Origin: Runella rosea
Lineage (GTDB): Bacteria; Bacteroidota; Bacteroidia; Cytophagales; Spirosomataceae
Length of the DNA stretch: 64,000 bases
Assembly: GCF_003325355.1 (NCBI RefSeq)
Contig: NZ_CP030850.1
Coordinates: 62,001-126,000, forward strand
Direction of reading: 5' to 3'
Positions 8,154-15,939 of this stretch are shown one piece after another. Every line of letters begins with the position of its first letter. Position 1 is the stretch's first letter. The translations under genes were made by a program, and so were the position numbers. The notes beneath the pieces are model-generated. The model was not told the origin of the DNA, made no database searches, and saw nothing but the letters and a program-made list of their open reading frames with translations.

Positions 8154-8360
8154 TTAAATGATGGTTATTTCTTCGGATTCTTTGGCGTAGTGCCCCGCTT
8201 CAAGGGCTTTTAATTCAAGCCATTTAGCGTGGACTTTATCAAAGTGCGCCTTTAGCTCCTCTTCGGTTTCGGGTGCCGTGTACATCAACTCTTGGACGCA
8301 TCGGTTATAGCTGTGATAGGCGCTTAGGTAATGATGCAAGGATTGTTGGCTAGTCATCAT
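8154..8360 (-). CDS. Small phage protein
   Basis: This 68-residue product is helical and rich in Glu, His and Tyr (HYLSAYHSYNRCVQELMY), without a signal peptide. It sits 25 bases upstream of the recombination pair and 3 bases after a small membrane protein gene, so it is part of the same transcript. I do not recognise it. Confidence 0.5.
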   Translation of the reverse strand: MMTSQQSLHHYLSAYHSYNRCVQELMYTAPETEEELKAHFDKVHAKWLELKALEAGHYAKESEEITII

Positions 8361-8363
8361 GGC

Positions 8364-8498
8364 TTAGAAAAGGTTATCAAAAGCGCCCATTTTGAACAGG
8401 ACAAATACGCAGTAAAGCAGCTTGGCCATGATGGCTAAAAAGAACACCATGATAAAGGGTGTAAAGGTGTCTTTGGGTTGTTTGGGTGTGCGTCTCAT
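8364..8498 (-). CDS. Tiny single-span membrane protein
   Basis: The 44-residue product starts MRRTPKQPKDTF and continues with one hydrophobic span (about residues 13-33, FIMVFFLAIMAKLLYCVFVL). The ATG at 8498 overlaps the TGA of the preceding gene (ATGA), which supports this start over a longer one at 8600. The basic N-terminus suggests it stays on the cytoplasmic side. Function unknown. Confidence 0.5.
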   Translation of the reverse strand: MRRTPKQPKDTFTPFIMVFFLAIMAKLLYCVFVLFKMGAFDNLF

Positions 8499-8632
8499 CG
8501 CGTCAGAAAGGCTATGAGTTGAGAACCACAGTACAATACAGCGCCAACGATGGCCGCTGAGCCCAAGGCGCATAAAATACCAGTGAGGAACACGCCCCAC
8601 ACGTCATCGTCGTTCATTAGTGGTTTTTGCAT
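8495..8632 (-). CDS. Tiny membrane protein
   Basis: The 45-residue product, MQKPLMNDDDVWG and onwards, has one long hydrophobic segment (about residues 14-40) rich in Gly, Ala and Leu. The longer open frame to 8800 is less likely because its first 56 residues are basic and unlike a phage coding segment. It couples by ATGA to the next small membrane protein. Confidence 0.48.
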   Translation of the reverse strand: MQKPLMNDDDVWGVFLTGILCALGSAAIVGAVLYCGSQLIAFLTR

Positions 8633-8643
8633 GGTTTTAAAGG

Positions 8644-8730
8644 CTAAATCGTGAAAAGTGATAAGTAAAACAGTGTTGAGCCAGCCAGTAAAATCAGGGC
8701 GTGGGCGATGTATGTCAAGGTCTTTTTCAT
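8644..8730 (-). CDS. Possible 28-residue hydrophobic peptide
   Basis: An ATG at 8730 opens MKKTLTYIAHALILLAG and further hydrophobic residues, ending at a TAG at 8644. It could be a membrane peptide upstream of the two other tiny membrane proteins, only 11 bases before the next start. It is too short for statistical support and rests on position and the lysine-plus-hydrophobic pattern. Confidence 0.35.
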   Translation of the reverse strand: MKKTLTYIAHALILLAGSTLFYLSLFTI

Positions 8731-8905
8731 GAGAAAAGCGGTTTTGGAAGTTAGAAAGGAAAATTCGGAGCAAAGAGGCTTCGCCCCGAATCTGACTCAC
8801 ATCAACATTATGAAAATCGCAGCGGCGAACCGCCTCTGTCTTTTAGTAGGGGAAGGAAAATGGGAGCGGAGCATTTACCGCCCCATTCTGGACTCCTAAA
8901 CCCTA

Positions 8906-9364
8906 TTAATGCTTGGCGTCAGCAAGGTCAAACAGGTATTCCCCGCTGAGGTAGTAGTCTTCTTGCCGCTCAGACTCGTAGCTCCTTAGTTGAATTTTGT
9001 CCAGTACAATAGCCCACGCATCTTTTACAGATATGTCGTAGAACGCCGCCACCTCAACGGCTTTTTCGTAGCGAGCGCGGCGCATATCGGCACGCATCTT
9101 TTGGGCTTCGGTCTGCACAGAAAGAATGTTTTCAGTCCGACAGCAGCGAATCGCCTGTATTTTCAAATCAAAAAAGCAAACAATACCCGTTTTGGGCTTT
9201 TGGCCAGTACCCTTGGTGTCACCAGACGATAAGGCTCTGACGCGGCGACGGGTAATGGTCCCATCTTCCACTTTAAGGAATTCAACGATGCAGATTTTGC
9301 CCATGCGAAGATTGCGGCGCAATTTCGAGGCAAGCGATAATGATTTTTTTGAGGTCTTTTTCAT
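8906..9364 (-). CDS. Phage early protein, possible SH3-like domain
   Basis: The product has 152 residues. A very basic start (MKKTSKKSLSLASKLRRN) is followed by a beta-rich part (about 20-80, KICIVEFLKVEDGTITRRR and IVCFFDLKIQAIRC) reminiscent of small SH3-like phage domains, and then a helical charged C-terminal half. The similarity is by eye only. It is the third gene of the leftward early operon. Confidence 0.55.
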   Translation of the reverse strand: MKKTSKKSLSLASKLRRNLRMGKICIVEFLKVEDGTITRRRVRALSSGDTKGTGQKPKTGIVCFFDLKIQAIRCCRTENILSVQTEAQKMRADMRRARYEKAVEVAAFYDISVKDAWAIVLDKIQLRSYESERQEDYYLSGEYLFDLADAKH

Positions 9365-9388
9365 GGTTTAAGAGGTAAGCGTTATTGG

Positions 9389-9694
9389 TTATCTTTCGAG
9401 GTACTTATTGATTTCACTTTCACGGATTCCGTAGGATTTGCCATCCGTCGACACCGTTTTGATTTTTTGCTCTGCAATGCGGCGGTAAATGGTCTTTGTC
9501 GATTTGCCGAGTCGTTTGGCGGTTTCTTCCACCGTCAGGATTGGGTCAAGCTGGGCGGGCCTTCTGCCATTGGTTTCGAGGCTTTTGATTCTTGCCTCTA
9601 ACGCCTCTACTTTTTCCACAATGGCCATCAATGACGCGTATTGTTGCGGTGTAAGCAGGACGGCGGTGGTAGGGGTGTTGGTGGCGGCTCCCAT
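9389..9694 (-). CDS. Excisionase-family helix-turn-helix protein
   Basis: The 101-residue protein has an N-terminal coiled coil (about residues 15-42) and a C-terminal winged helix-turn-helix of the excisionase/MerR type (LTVEETAKRLGKSTKTIYRR, about 53-72, then IRESEINKYL). In phages such proteins direct excision or control early genes. It is the second gene after the early promoter, four bases after the Cro-like gene. No integrase is present in the window to pair with it. Confidence 0.75.
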   Translation of the reverse strand: MGAATNTPTTAVLLTPQQYASLMAIVEKVEALEARIKSLETNGRRPAQLDPILTVEETAKRLGKSTKTIYRRIAEQKIKTVSTDGKSYGIRESEINKYLER

Positions 9695-9698
9695 GGCG

Positions 9699-9917
9699 TT
9701 AGGCTTTTTGGAGTTCTCTTTTGGTTGCGGTCAAAACTTTCTTTTGAGCGGATAGAATCGCCTTCAATGTTTTGGCCGATGGATTAACCTCGCCGTTCAA
9801 TATCCGGTAGTAAGTAGCCCGATTTACCCCCGCTTCCTTAATGGCCGTAGTTACCAGTTGGTAGCCCATTAGCTCTTCGTGCCGTTCACTCAATTTATTT
9901 TGTTCTGCCTGTTGCAT
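9699..9917 (-). CDS. Cro-like helix-turn-helix regulator
   Basis: A 72-residue protein that is almost only a helix-turn-helix (LVTTAIKEAGVNRATYYRIL, about 21-40). It is the first gene leftward of the divergent switch region and faces the CI-type repressor, which is the usual position of Cro. A recognition helix with VNRATYYR is visible. Confidence 0.7.
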   Translation of the reverse strand: MQQAEQNKLSERHEELMGYQLVTTAIKEAGVNRATYYRILNGEVNPSAKTLKAILSAQKKVLTATKRELQKA

Positions 9918-9951
9918 ATTGTTATATTTGCTAGTGCTTGTTTATTGAGTA

Positions 9952-9983
9952 CAAATATAGGTAAAAGGTCATAAAAATTCCAA
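9952..9983 (-). promoter_or_regulatory. Leftward early phage promoter
   Basis: On the minus strand a -7 box TATATTTG (9959-9952) matches the Bacteroidota consensus TAnnTTTG. A TTG at 9983-9981 lies 21 bases upstream as the -33 element. It drives the Cro-like gene and the early operon. Confidence 0.65.
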
Positions 9984-10020
9984 GCGATAGGACATATTTT
10001 TTTAGTAAAAGGTACTATTT
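9961..10020. promoter_or_regulatory. Candidate triple operator of the lysogeny switch
   Basis: Three related boxes, AAAGGTCAT, ATAGGACAT and AAAGGTACT, have their GG at 9967, 9990 and 10011, so they are 21 to 23 bases apart, about two helical turns. GTAAAAGGT occurs exactly twice (9961 and 10005). The boxes overlap the spacer of the leftward promoter and precede the repressor gene, resembling a three-site repressor operator. Weakly supported without alignment. Confidence 0.42.
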
Positions 10021-10044
10021 TTTTAATCCAGCCATTCTACAAAA

Positions 10045-10797
10045 ATGAAAACCATTGATTTACAGATGAATACAGTAGGAGAGAGATTGAAATATTTACG
10101 CGAAACGCTTGGGTTTAATCAGGTGGAGTTTGCGGAACGCGTTGAAATGGAGCAGTCTTATCTTTCAAAGCTGGAAAAAGGACATAAAGGACTAGGTAAA
10201 AGATTATTAAAAATTATGTCCTCTACATTTGAGTTCAATGAAAATTGGCTTCTAACTGGGGAGGGGGAGATGTTCCCCGAAAAAAAAGAACGATCTGATG
10301 TTCAAGAAAATGGGGCTGCTTACCAGTCTCCCATGTTGAGAGGGCCCAGAGGGGTTACCTCCTATATCCCTGAGCATTTGATTAAAGTGCCTTTGATTGG
10401 CGTAAATGCCCGTGCGGGATTTGTAGAGAATTTGGATAACTATACCGAATACATATCCGATTACGAGTATGTAGTGCCAGATTACGGAGTAAAATATGAT
10501 AAGGCTATTGCCATTTCAGTTGACGGGGACAGTATGGAGCCGGGTATGCAAAGGGGAGATAGGGTATTGGCTTTTTTTCAAGAAATATCGGAATGGGAAT
10601 ATCTGAACCCCGGTATTTACGCTGTGGTGTACAGAAATTCATTTGTCATTAAAAGGATAATGAAAAACACTTTGCAGGCCACGGGCCAACTGGAATTGAT
10701 TTCAGATAACGCCATTCATGGGCCCATCACGGTAAAGATTGAAGATATAAAGGCGATTTGGAAGGTGACAGAATTGATTAGAAGAAGATTATATTAA
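10045..10797 (+). CDS. CI/LexA-type phage repressor with S24 self-cleavage domain
   Basis: The 250-residue repressor has an N-terminal XRE helix-turn-helix (about residues 11-70, GFNQVEFAERVEMEQSYLSK). A C-terminal S24 peptidase follows, with the Ala124-Gly125 cleavage site in NARAGF, nucleophile Ser163 in DGDSMEPG and general base Lys203 in FVIKRI. All parts needed for RecA-stimulated self-cleavage are present, so the prophage should be inducible by DNA damage. It is transcribed away from the Cro-like gene. Confidence 0.92.
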   Translation: MKTIDLQMNTVGERLKYLRETLGFNQVEFAERVEMEQSYLSKLEKGHKGLGKRLLKIMSSTFEFNENWLLTGEGEMFPEKKERSDVQENGAAYQSPMLRGPRGVTSYIPEHLIKVPLIGVNARAGFVENLDNYTEYISDYEYVVPDYGVKYDKAIAISVDGDSMEPGMQRGDRVLAFFQEISEWEYLNPGIYAVVYRNSFVIKRIMKNTLQATGQLELISDNAIHGPITVKIEDIKAIWKVTELIRRRLY

Positions 10798-10825
10798 AGC
10801 GAATACTCAACGATAAAAATAAAAA

Positions 10826-11335
10826 ATGTCTACTCAACCTCGTTCCAGTACATTTGGAATTATAGCGCTTGTAATTTCAATCCTCCTGTTTTTTACACCT
10901 AGATTATTATTGAGCCTTGGTTTAATGGCATTGGCCGTCTTTGCGCTAATTGGCCTTATAAGGGATGGCTCCAAGATGTTTAGTATACTGTCTATCATTA
11001 TTGGGGGATTTCTCTTTTTTCTGATTGCAAAAGAGTCGGTTGACGAGGTGTCGGATTATAGTGTAGAATATAGAGTTGACTGTCGTGAATGTGATATTAG
11101 CTATACAAACTCAACAGGTGGTACAGATAAAGCAGGCGGCTATGTTGGATGGAGTCGACGCATAACAGCTAAAGGGGGCGACTTTTTGTATATCAATGCA
11201 CAGAATGGGAGTGAAGGTGGTAGCGTAAAGGCTAGCATATATGTCAATAATATTCTAGTAAAATCAGAGACATCTTCAGGAGAATTTTCGATTGCAAGCG
11301 CTAGCTGTCGCCCCGTTGATGTAAACACTAAATAA
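10826..11335 (+). CDS. Membrane protein with MmpS-like C-terminal domain
   Basis: The 169-residue protein has three hydrophobic spans (about residues 10-27, 29-46 and 52-68) and then an extracytoplasmic beta-rich domain (about 75-165). That domain, with VDCRECDISYTN, VGWSRR, GSVKASIYVN and a closing SASC, resembles the fold seen in MmpS-like accessory proteins. The paired cysteines could form disulfides. It starts 28 bases after the repressor gene and is probably expressed from the prophage in the lysogen. Function unknown. Confidence 0.6.
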   Translation: MSTQPRSSTFGIIALVISILLFFTPRLLLSLGLMALAVFALIGLIRDGSKMFSILSIIIGGFLFFLIAKESVDEVSDYSVEYRVDCRECDISYTNSTGGTDKAGGYVGWSRRITAKGGDFLYINAQNGSEGGSVKASIYVNNILVKSETSSGEFSIASASCRPVDVNTK

Positions 11336-11414
11336 AAGCCTAGATAAATTGTATTAAAGCAAGACTTGACCTCTATCATTCCAAGGGACTTCCCGAGAAA
11401 CGTATAATTATTCC

Positions 11415-12632
11415 ATGAAATGTATATTTATCATACTTGCGTTTGTAAGCATTCGGACGTGCGGGCAAATTAACTCCCTAAACACTGTAAATGGTGCCAT
11501 CACAATTACTCCGCAGGGGTTCAAGGGTAGCACAAATAGCGCATCATTGAATACCACTTACGTAAGCCTTGGAAATAATGCCCTAAAATCCAATACAACT
11601 GGCGCGGGCAATGTAGCAATTGGCGCTGACGTATTAAGAGAGAATCTTGACGGCACTGGCAACACCGCTATTGGATGGGAATCGTTGCGTTATAATAAAA
11701 ATGGATACTTTAATACGGCAATAGGATACGAAGCCCTATGGTTAAATACAGACGGAAGTGACAATACGGCATCGGGGGCGGGTTCATTAAAATACAACAA
11801 AACAGGAAGAGGGAGTACAGCAACAGGGGTAGAGGCGCTTTACTATAATACAACGGGAAGTTATAATGCCGCTCATGGAAACGGAGCTTTACGTTCAAAT
11901 TTGACTGGCAACTATAATAGCGCTACAGGATTTTGGGCATTATTTTCAAACTCGTCTGGCCACAACAATTCTGCTCACGGGAATGCCGCCTTGGTAAACA
12001 ATATCAGTGGCAGCAATAACACCGCTACTGGCGTATCTTCACTTACTATTAACTCAACTGGCAGCTACAATACAGCAAGTGGCTATTTTTCGGGCCAAGG
12101 CAATGTTTCTGGTAGCTACAATACGTTTTTAGGCTACAACACTGTCATATCACTTGGCGACCTAACCAACGCCACCGCCATCGGTGCAAACGCCCAAGTC
12201 AACGCATCCAACAAAGTCCGCATAGGAGACGTAAATGTCACAGTCATCGAAGGTGCCGTCCCTTGGTCAACTCCTTCCGACCGCAGTTTGAAGCAAAACA
12301 TCAAATACACTTCCCGTTTGGGGCTAAACTTTATTACCAAGCTAAAACCAGCCTCCTACTACTACACTGCTGACAAGAGCAAATTACGTCATGATGGATT
12401 CATTGCGCAGGATGTAGAGAAAGTAATGAGGGACCTAGGTGTAGAGTTTAGCGGTCTGCAAAGATCGCCTGATGGCACGTATTCTTTGGCGTATTCCGAT
12501 TTTGTCATGCCTCTGGTGAATGCCGTGAAGGAGCAGCAAAAACAGATTGAAGATTTAAAGAAAGAAGTGGCTGCGCTCAAAGAGTTAAAAAAGCAGGTGG
12601 AGGCGCTGGTGAAGGCGGGGGCTTTAAAATAA
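11415..12632 (+). CDS. Secreted repeat protein with C-terminal S74 chaperone domain
   Basis: The 405-residue protein begins with a signal-peptide-like segment (MKCIFIILAFVSIRTCGQ). A long array of degenerate 20- to 24-residue repeats of the GNNALKSNTTG / GNTAIGWESL type resembles the heads of YadA-like adhesins and phage fibres. The C-terminus (from about 285) is a Peptidase_S74 intramolecular chaperone with the SDRSLKQNI motif (Ser-Lys dyad), followed by a coiled coil with heptad leucines. Such proteins trimerise and then release the chaperone. It is probably a surface fibre; whether it is a phage part or host adhesin is unclear. Confidence 0.82.
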   Translation: MKCIFIILAFVSIRTCGQINSLNTVNGAITITPQGFKGSTNSASLNTTYVSLGNNALKSNTTGAGNVAIGADVLRENLDGTGNTAIGWESLRYNKNGYFNTAIGYEALWLNTDGSDNTASGAGSLKYNKTGRGSTATGVEALYYNTTGSYNAAHGNGALRSNLTGNYNSATGFWALFSNSSGHNNSAHGNAALVNNISGSNNTATGVSSLTINSTGSYNTASGYFSGQGNVSGSYNTFLGYNTVISLGDLTNATAIGANAQVNASNKVRIGDVNVTVIEGAVPWSTPSDRSLKQNIKYTSRLGLNFITKLKPASYYYTADKSKLRHDGFIAQDVEKVMRDLGVEFSGLQRSPDGTYSLAYSDFVMPLVNAVKEQQKQIEDLKKEVAALKELKKQVEALVKAGALK

Positions 12633-12658
12633 TAATGCTTTATCCAAACAAAATACAG

Positions 12659-13552
12659 ATGATTAAAAAAACACTATTAATTATAATCTTATTAGCTCCA
12701 GTAAGCTTACTAGCCCAATCTTTAGGCAAGGAGAGGGTTCAAAGGGTCAAAGAATCGATTGTTGCTTTATTAATTAATACGTCGGATGACGTGAGCAACA
12801 AGGTATACAGAGGGGCTGGAACAGCCTTTTTTGTAAATGATGATGGGTATTTAGCAACATGCTATCACGTAATTGAAAATGCAATAGTTTATAATAATGC
12901 TGGTCTTAAAATTGGTGTGAGAGATATTGCGATAAGAACAATAAGTGGGGAAGTTATTCCCGCTGAAATAGAGTTGTCTTTTTTAAATGAAAATAGGATA
13001 GAAGGTCTTCTTTACGATTGTGTGTTGATAAAAGCCAAAACATTGCCAAAATCAAAATTCTCATATTTACCATTAGGAAATTTTGGTGACATAGAAGAGG
13101 GTGATGCGATTTATACATGTGGATACCCGCTTGGCCTGCCAACGCACATAGTTTCTACTGGAATATTATCAACAAAATTCGAAGAGCTCAGAAAGGCGAC
13201 ATCTTCAAGTAAACCTAAAACAGAGGTGGCTCAAAAAGTTAGAAATCTTGCGTGGTTGGACCTAACAATGAATAGGGGTAATTCTGGCGGACCAATAATA
13301 AAATTAGGCTCTAAACCCGAAGATGATTATGTGATTGGAATAGCAACTTTTATTCTCAATCCTTATGCAAACGAAGCTGATAATATTGCCAATTTTATTC
13401 GTCTACAAAACCCTAATTCTGACCTTATGATCAATGGGGTAAAATCGGGAAAGACCACAATGCTTCTAGCTGAAGCGGTAGCCAATAATTCAATTGGAAT
13501 AAGCGGAGTCGTCTCTATAAATCACCTAAAAGCAATACTAAAGTGGAAGTAG
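12659..13552 (+). CDS. Secreted trypsin-like serine protease
   Basis: The 297-residue product has a clear signal peptide (MIKKTLLIIILLAPVSLLAQ) and an S1/DegP-like protease domain with His70 (TCYHVIE), Asp120 (YDCVLIKA) and Ser209 (NRGNSGGPI). No PDZ domain follows. The start at 12659 is preferred because it places the signal peptide at the N-terminus; an ATG at 12635 is in frame. It begins 26 bases after the S74 fibre gene on the same strand, so the two exported proteins may be co-expressed. Confidence 0.85.
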   Translation: MIKKTLLIIILLAPVSLLAQSLGKERVQRVKESIVALLINTSDDVSNKVYRGAGTAFFVNDDGYLATCYHVIENAIVYNNAGLKIGVRDIAIRTISGEVIPAEIELSFLNENRIEGLLYDCVLIKAKTLPKSKFSYLPLGNFGDIEEGDAIYTCGYPLGLPTHIVSTGILSTKFEELRKATSSSKPKTEVAQKVRNLAWLDLTMNRGNSGGPIIKLGSKPEDDYVIGIATFILNPYANEADNIANFIRLQNPNSDLMINGVKSGKTTMLLAEAVANNSIGISGVVSINHLKAILKWK

Positions 13553-13744
13553 CTATTGATTTCGCGAAGCATTTACGGGGTATAGGGAGTCGTTACCCGA
13601 AACATTTACTTTATAAAATCTTAAAGAGCTATCAATAGGTGTGTTAGGAGACTGGGCAGATTTAACTACCCTTGGTTGCTCATATGGGCGTTTAGAGCAA
13701 CCAAGCAAAAGAAGCACTCCTATGAAAAACAATCCCAGACGCAT
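13553..13744 (-). CDS. Small lipoprotein
   Basis: A 63-residue product with a lipoprotein signal (MRLGLFFIGVLLLLGC, lipid-modified Cys16) and a short polar tail. It is convergent with, and directly abuts, the protease gene. Short and unrecognised; phage or defence-related lipoproteins of this size exist, but nothing here decides. Confidence 0.55.
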   Translation of the reverse strand: MRLGLFFIGVLLLLGCSKRPYEQPRVVKSAQSPNTPIDSSLRFYKVNVSGNDSLYPVNASRNQ

Positions 13745-14012
13745 AACAAATAAATTGTTTAAAACAAAGTTGTAGATTTTTTTTCGGGATTAGGTTAAAT
13801 ATTTCATTTTTTCGCAAAAGGCCCCAAAAAGCTACACGAGCAACGCTTGTCCTGAACGAAGGCAAACTAAATCTGGGTTTGGCAAAAGCAGGCTTTATTG
13901 CCACAATAACAATCGTGTGCCCGAAGAAGAAAAGAATGGAAAAGATATATTTCTTCAAAAAGCCTTGGCACACCATTGGCAACTTCTAATTGGTTTAAAT
14001 ATTGATTTAATA

Positions 14013-14351
14013 ATGAGTCAAACATTATCAACAGTGCACTCCAAAGGCGAAAAGGTCAAGGCCATCCGAAAGGCACTCGGATTGACTCAGGTAGAGTTTG
14101 CCAAAAAACTTGAGACCAATCAGAATATTATTCCAGCATTGGAGAAAGGTAAGCGCAATTTGGGGCAGCGGGTCATTAATGATATACTGGCCACCTTTGC
14201 TGTCAGCAAAGATTGGTGGGAAAACGGGACAGGCGAAATGTTTTTGTCTGACAAACACCAAAAGTTAATTGTGGTGATTGACCCAATGGAAATTTCGGTG
14301 GATGAGCTCAGGAATATAAAGGGTGTGAAACTGGTAAATGTTTCCAGTTAG
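14013..14351 (+). CDS. XRE-family regulator, repressor paralogue without peptidase domain
   Basis: The 112-residue protein has an N-terminal helix-turn-helix similar to that of the repressor at 10045 (GEKVKAIRKALGLTQVEFAK against GERLKYLRETLGFNQVEFAE, and both keep a GEMF element about 50 residues on). The S24 domain is absent; a short beta-rich tail follows. The start at MSQTLS (14013) is chosen because the upstream 32 codons look non-coding. It could be a non-cleavable competitor of the phage repressor or the regulator of a separate element. Confidence 0.7.
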   Translation: MSQTLSTVHSKGEKVKAIRKALGLTQVEFAKKLETNQNIIPALEKGKRNLGQRVINDILATFAVSKDWWENGTGEMFLSDKHQKLIVVIDPMEISVDELRNIKGVKLVNVSS

Positions 14352-14491
14352 CCCACCATTACACTCACTTTTGGGGCATTTACAGCACTCACCCCACCCA
14401 ATACCAGACCTCGCTAATTCAGTATTACCGTAACTATTTATAAATCAATTAAATACACGCTAAGAAAGTGTCTCCTCTTCGTCACGTATTC

Positions 14492-14527
14492 AAAGGGTTG
14501 TAAGTCATTGGCTTACAACCCTTTTTT
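14492..14527 (+). terminator. Strong hairpin terminator
   Basis: A perfect 13-bp stem (14492-14504 with 14512-14524), a 7-base loop and a run of six T (14522-14527) lie about 140 bases after the regulator gene at 14013. It could also act on the opposite strand because the stem starts with AAA. Confidence 0.75.
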
Positions 14528-14586
14528 GTTTATTTTAAAATGGGATTTTATTGGTAGAAAACGTCAATCTTTTCAAATACAGCTGT

Positions 14587-14940
14587 TTATTTCAGAGTTC
14601 TAACGGCTGTTTGGTCCAAACATCTATTGATTTCCTCGCTAAATTCACTGTCGGTCAATTCGCCTTTTTCGTGGCGAAGCGAAAGGCTTCTAAGCCAACC
14701 TTCGCGGGTCTTTTCAATCTCCTCATGGGCGGGCTTTAGAAAGTAGACAGCTAAGTCATCCGTCATAAATGCAGACGTTCCATTCGTGTCAACGGTTCTA
14801 AAATGGCGTTTGCGCTCAATATATACTTCTGCTTCTTGATGGGATTCGGTTTCGGAATGGACTTCAAAGCGGTGAGGGCCTGGCCATTCTCCAAAAATCA
14901 AACATATTGCTAAGGCGGTAAAGATCAAAGCTAACAGCAT
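14587..14940 (-). CDS. Hypothetical membrane-anchored protein
   Basis: A 117-residue product with an N-terminal hydrophobic segment (MLLALIFTALAICLIFG) and a polar remainder rich in Glu, His and Arg. The C-terminal half (KPAHEEIEKTREGWLRSL to NRCLDQ) looks helical with a SHOCT-like pattern (HEKGELTDSEFSEEINR). I do not recognise the family with certainty. Confidence 0.55.
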   Translation of the reverse strand: MLLALIFTALAICLIFGEWPGPHRFEVHSETESHQEAEVYIERKRHFRTVDTNGTSAFMTDDLAVYFLKPAHEEIEKTREGWLRSLSLRHEKGELTDSEFSEEINRCLDQTAVRTLK

Positions 14941-15245
14941 AACCTTACAGTTTAAGAAGAAGGCAGAAAAACAAAAGAGTCAACCATCACGAATACTCGA
15001 TTCTTAGTGGTTGCAAAAGGCATTTAAGATGCTCTACAAAAATAACAGAAAATCGGCACAAATGAAGATCCACTTCTGAATTATCATTGAGCCTGATTAG
15101 ATTGATACTCAGCCAGAAAACGTAGCCATGTTTCAAATTGGTGTTTAACAAAAATACGTTTAAGTTGAGACTGGTATTAGCACCCGTTTTTTGGTTTTTA
15201 TTATATGCTTTGACTATTTTCTGGAAACGTGTAGAAAAAGAAGAA
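14941..15245. other. Gene-free stretch
   Basis: No convincing coding region, RNA gene or repeat is visible in these 305 bases. The composition is ordinary for intergenic DNA in this window, and promoters for the flanking leftward gene may lie here. Confidence 0.6.
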
Positions 15246-15701
15246 TTACTGCTTTATTTCAAAGAGCTTTATCAAAAAGCTGTCTAACGTTTCAACTCGT
15301 TTGGGAGGATTTTTAATAAAACTTCCATTACTTTCCAGCAGACAACTTTCCAAGGGCGCTTCAACATTTGAAGCTGATTCGACGATTTCGCTGACGGCCA
15401 CTACGTATCCTTCGTATAAAATATCAACCCTAAATCGGGCTTTGGCAATGGCCGTAGCGGGAGGATTGATGAGCCATCCGCTCACAATTTCGTGTTGTTG
15501 AAGAGTGTCAAAACGAACGTATTCCTTCCCACTTAACTGCTCTTTGACGGCGTCGACAATAATTGGCTCATCCATGTCTTTAATTTCAAATTTTTCGGTC
15601 CAGACAACGGTGTGATTTCGGGCAACAAATCGACCATACGAAAAAGTTTGGGCGCAGGAAACGAGTGGAAAAAGACAAAAGAACAGAAATCGAATAGGCA
15701 T
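15246..15701 (-). CDS. Hypothetical exported protein
   Basis: A 151-residue product with a signal peptide or lipobox (MPIRFLFFCLFPLVSC, possible lipid Cys16). The mature part is beta-rich with charged residues and no motif that I recognise. The coding capacity and signal peptide argue that it is real. It is transcribed towards the accessory region. Confidence 0.6.
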   Translation of the reverse strand: MPIRFLFFCLFPLVSCAQTFSYGRFVARNHTVVWTEKFEIKDMDEPIIVDAVKEQLSGKEYVRFDTLQQHEIVSGWLINPPATAIAKARFRVDILYEGYVVAVSEIVESASNVEAPLESCLLESNGSFIKNPPKRVETLDSFLIKLFEIKQ

Positions 15702-15939
15702 TTTTTACTGGGATGAAATTAATGGCAAAAGAATGACACGCAATTGGGTTACTCTCCAACGTAAACGCTTTTCAAAAAGATAAGTTATATCCCCCCAAAA
15801 TCAAATTTAGGGTAAGAAAACTAGATTTTACCTTTGACTAGCGTAAAGTTATTGGGTGTTTGGGTGGCATTTACTGCAAAATTACGGGAGTTTTGTAATT
15901 TGCAGAGGAATGAGAAGTTCAGGAAGTAGATTCTATATT

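Noticed and set aside
13692-13982. 96-residue minus-strand frame upstream of the small lipoprotein
   Set aside because: It overlaps the lipoprotein start region, is poor in coding character and has no domain.
14492-14527. Phage attachment site
   Set aside because: The perfect hairpin with a T run is explained by a terminator, and no second copy was found in the window.
15856-15939. 28-residue N-terminal extension of the McrB-type protein
   Set aside because: The sequence has non-coding appearance and a suitable ATG follows at 15940.
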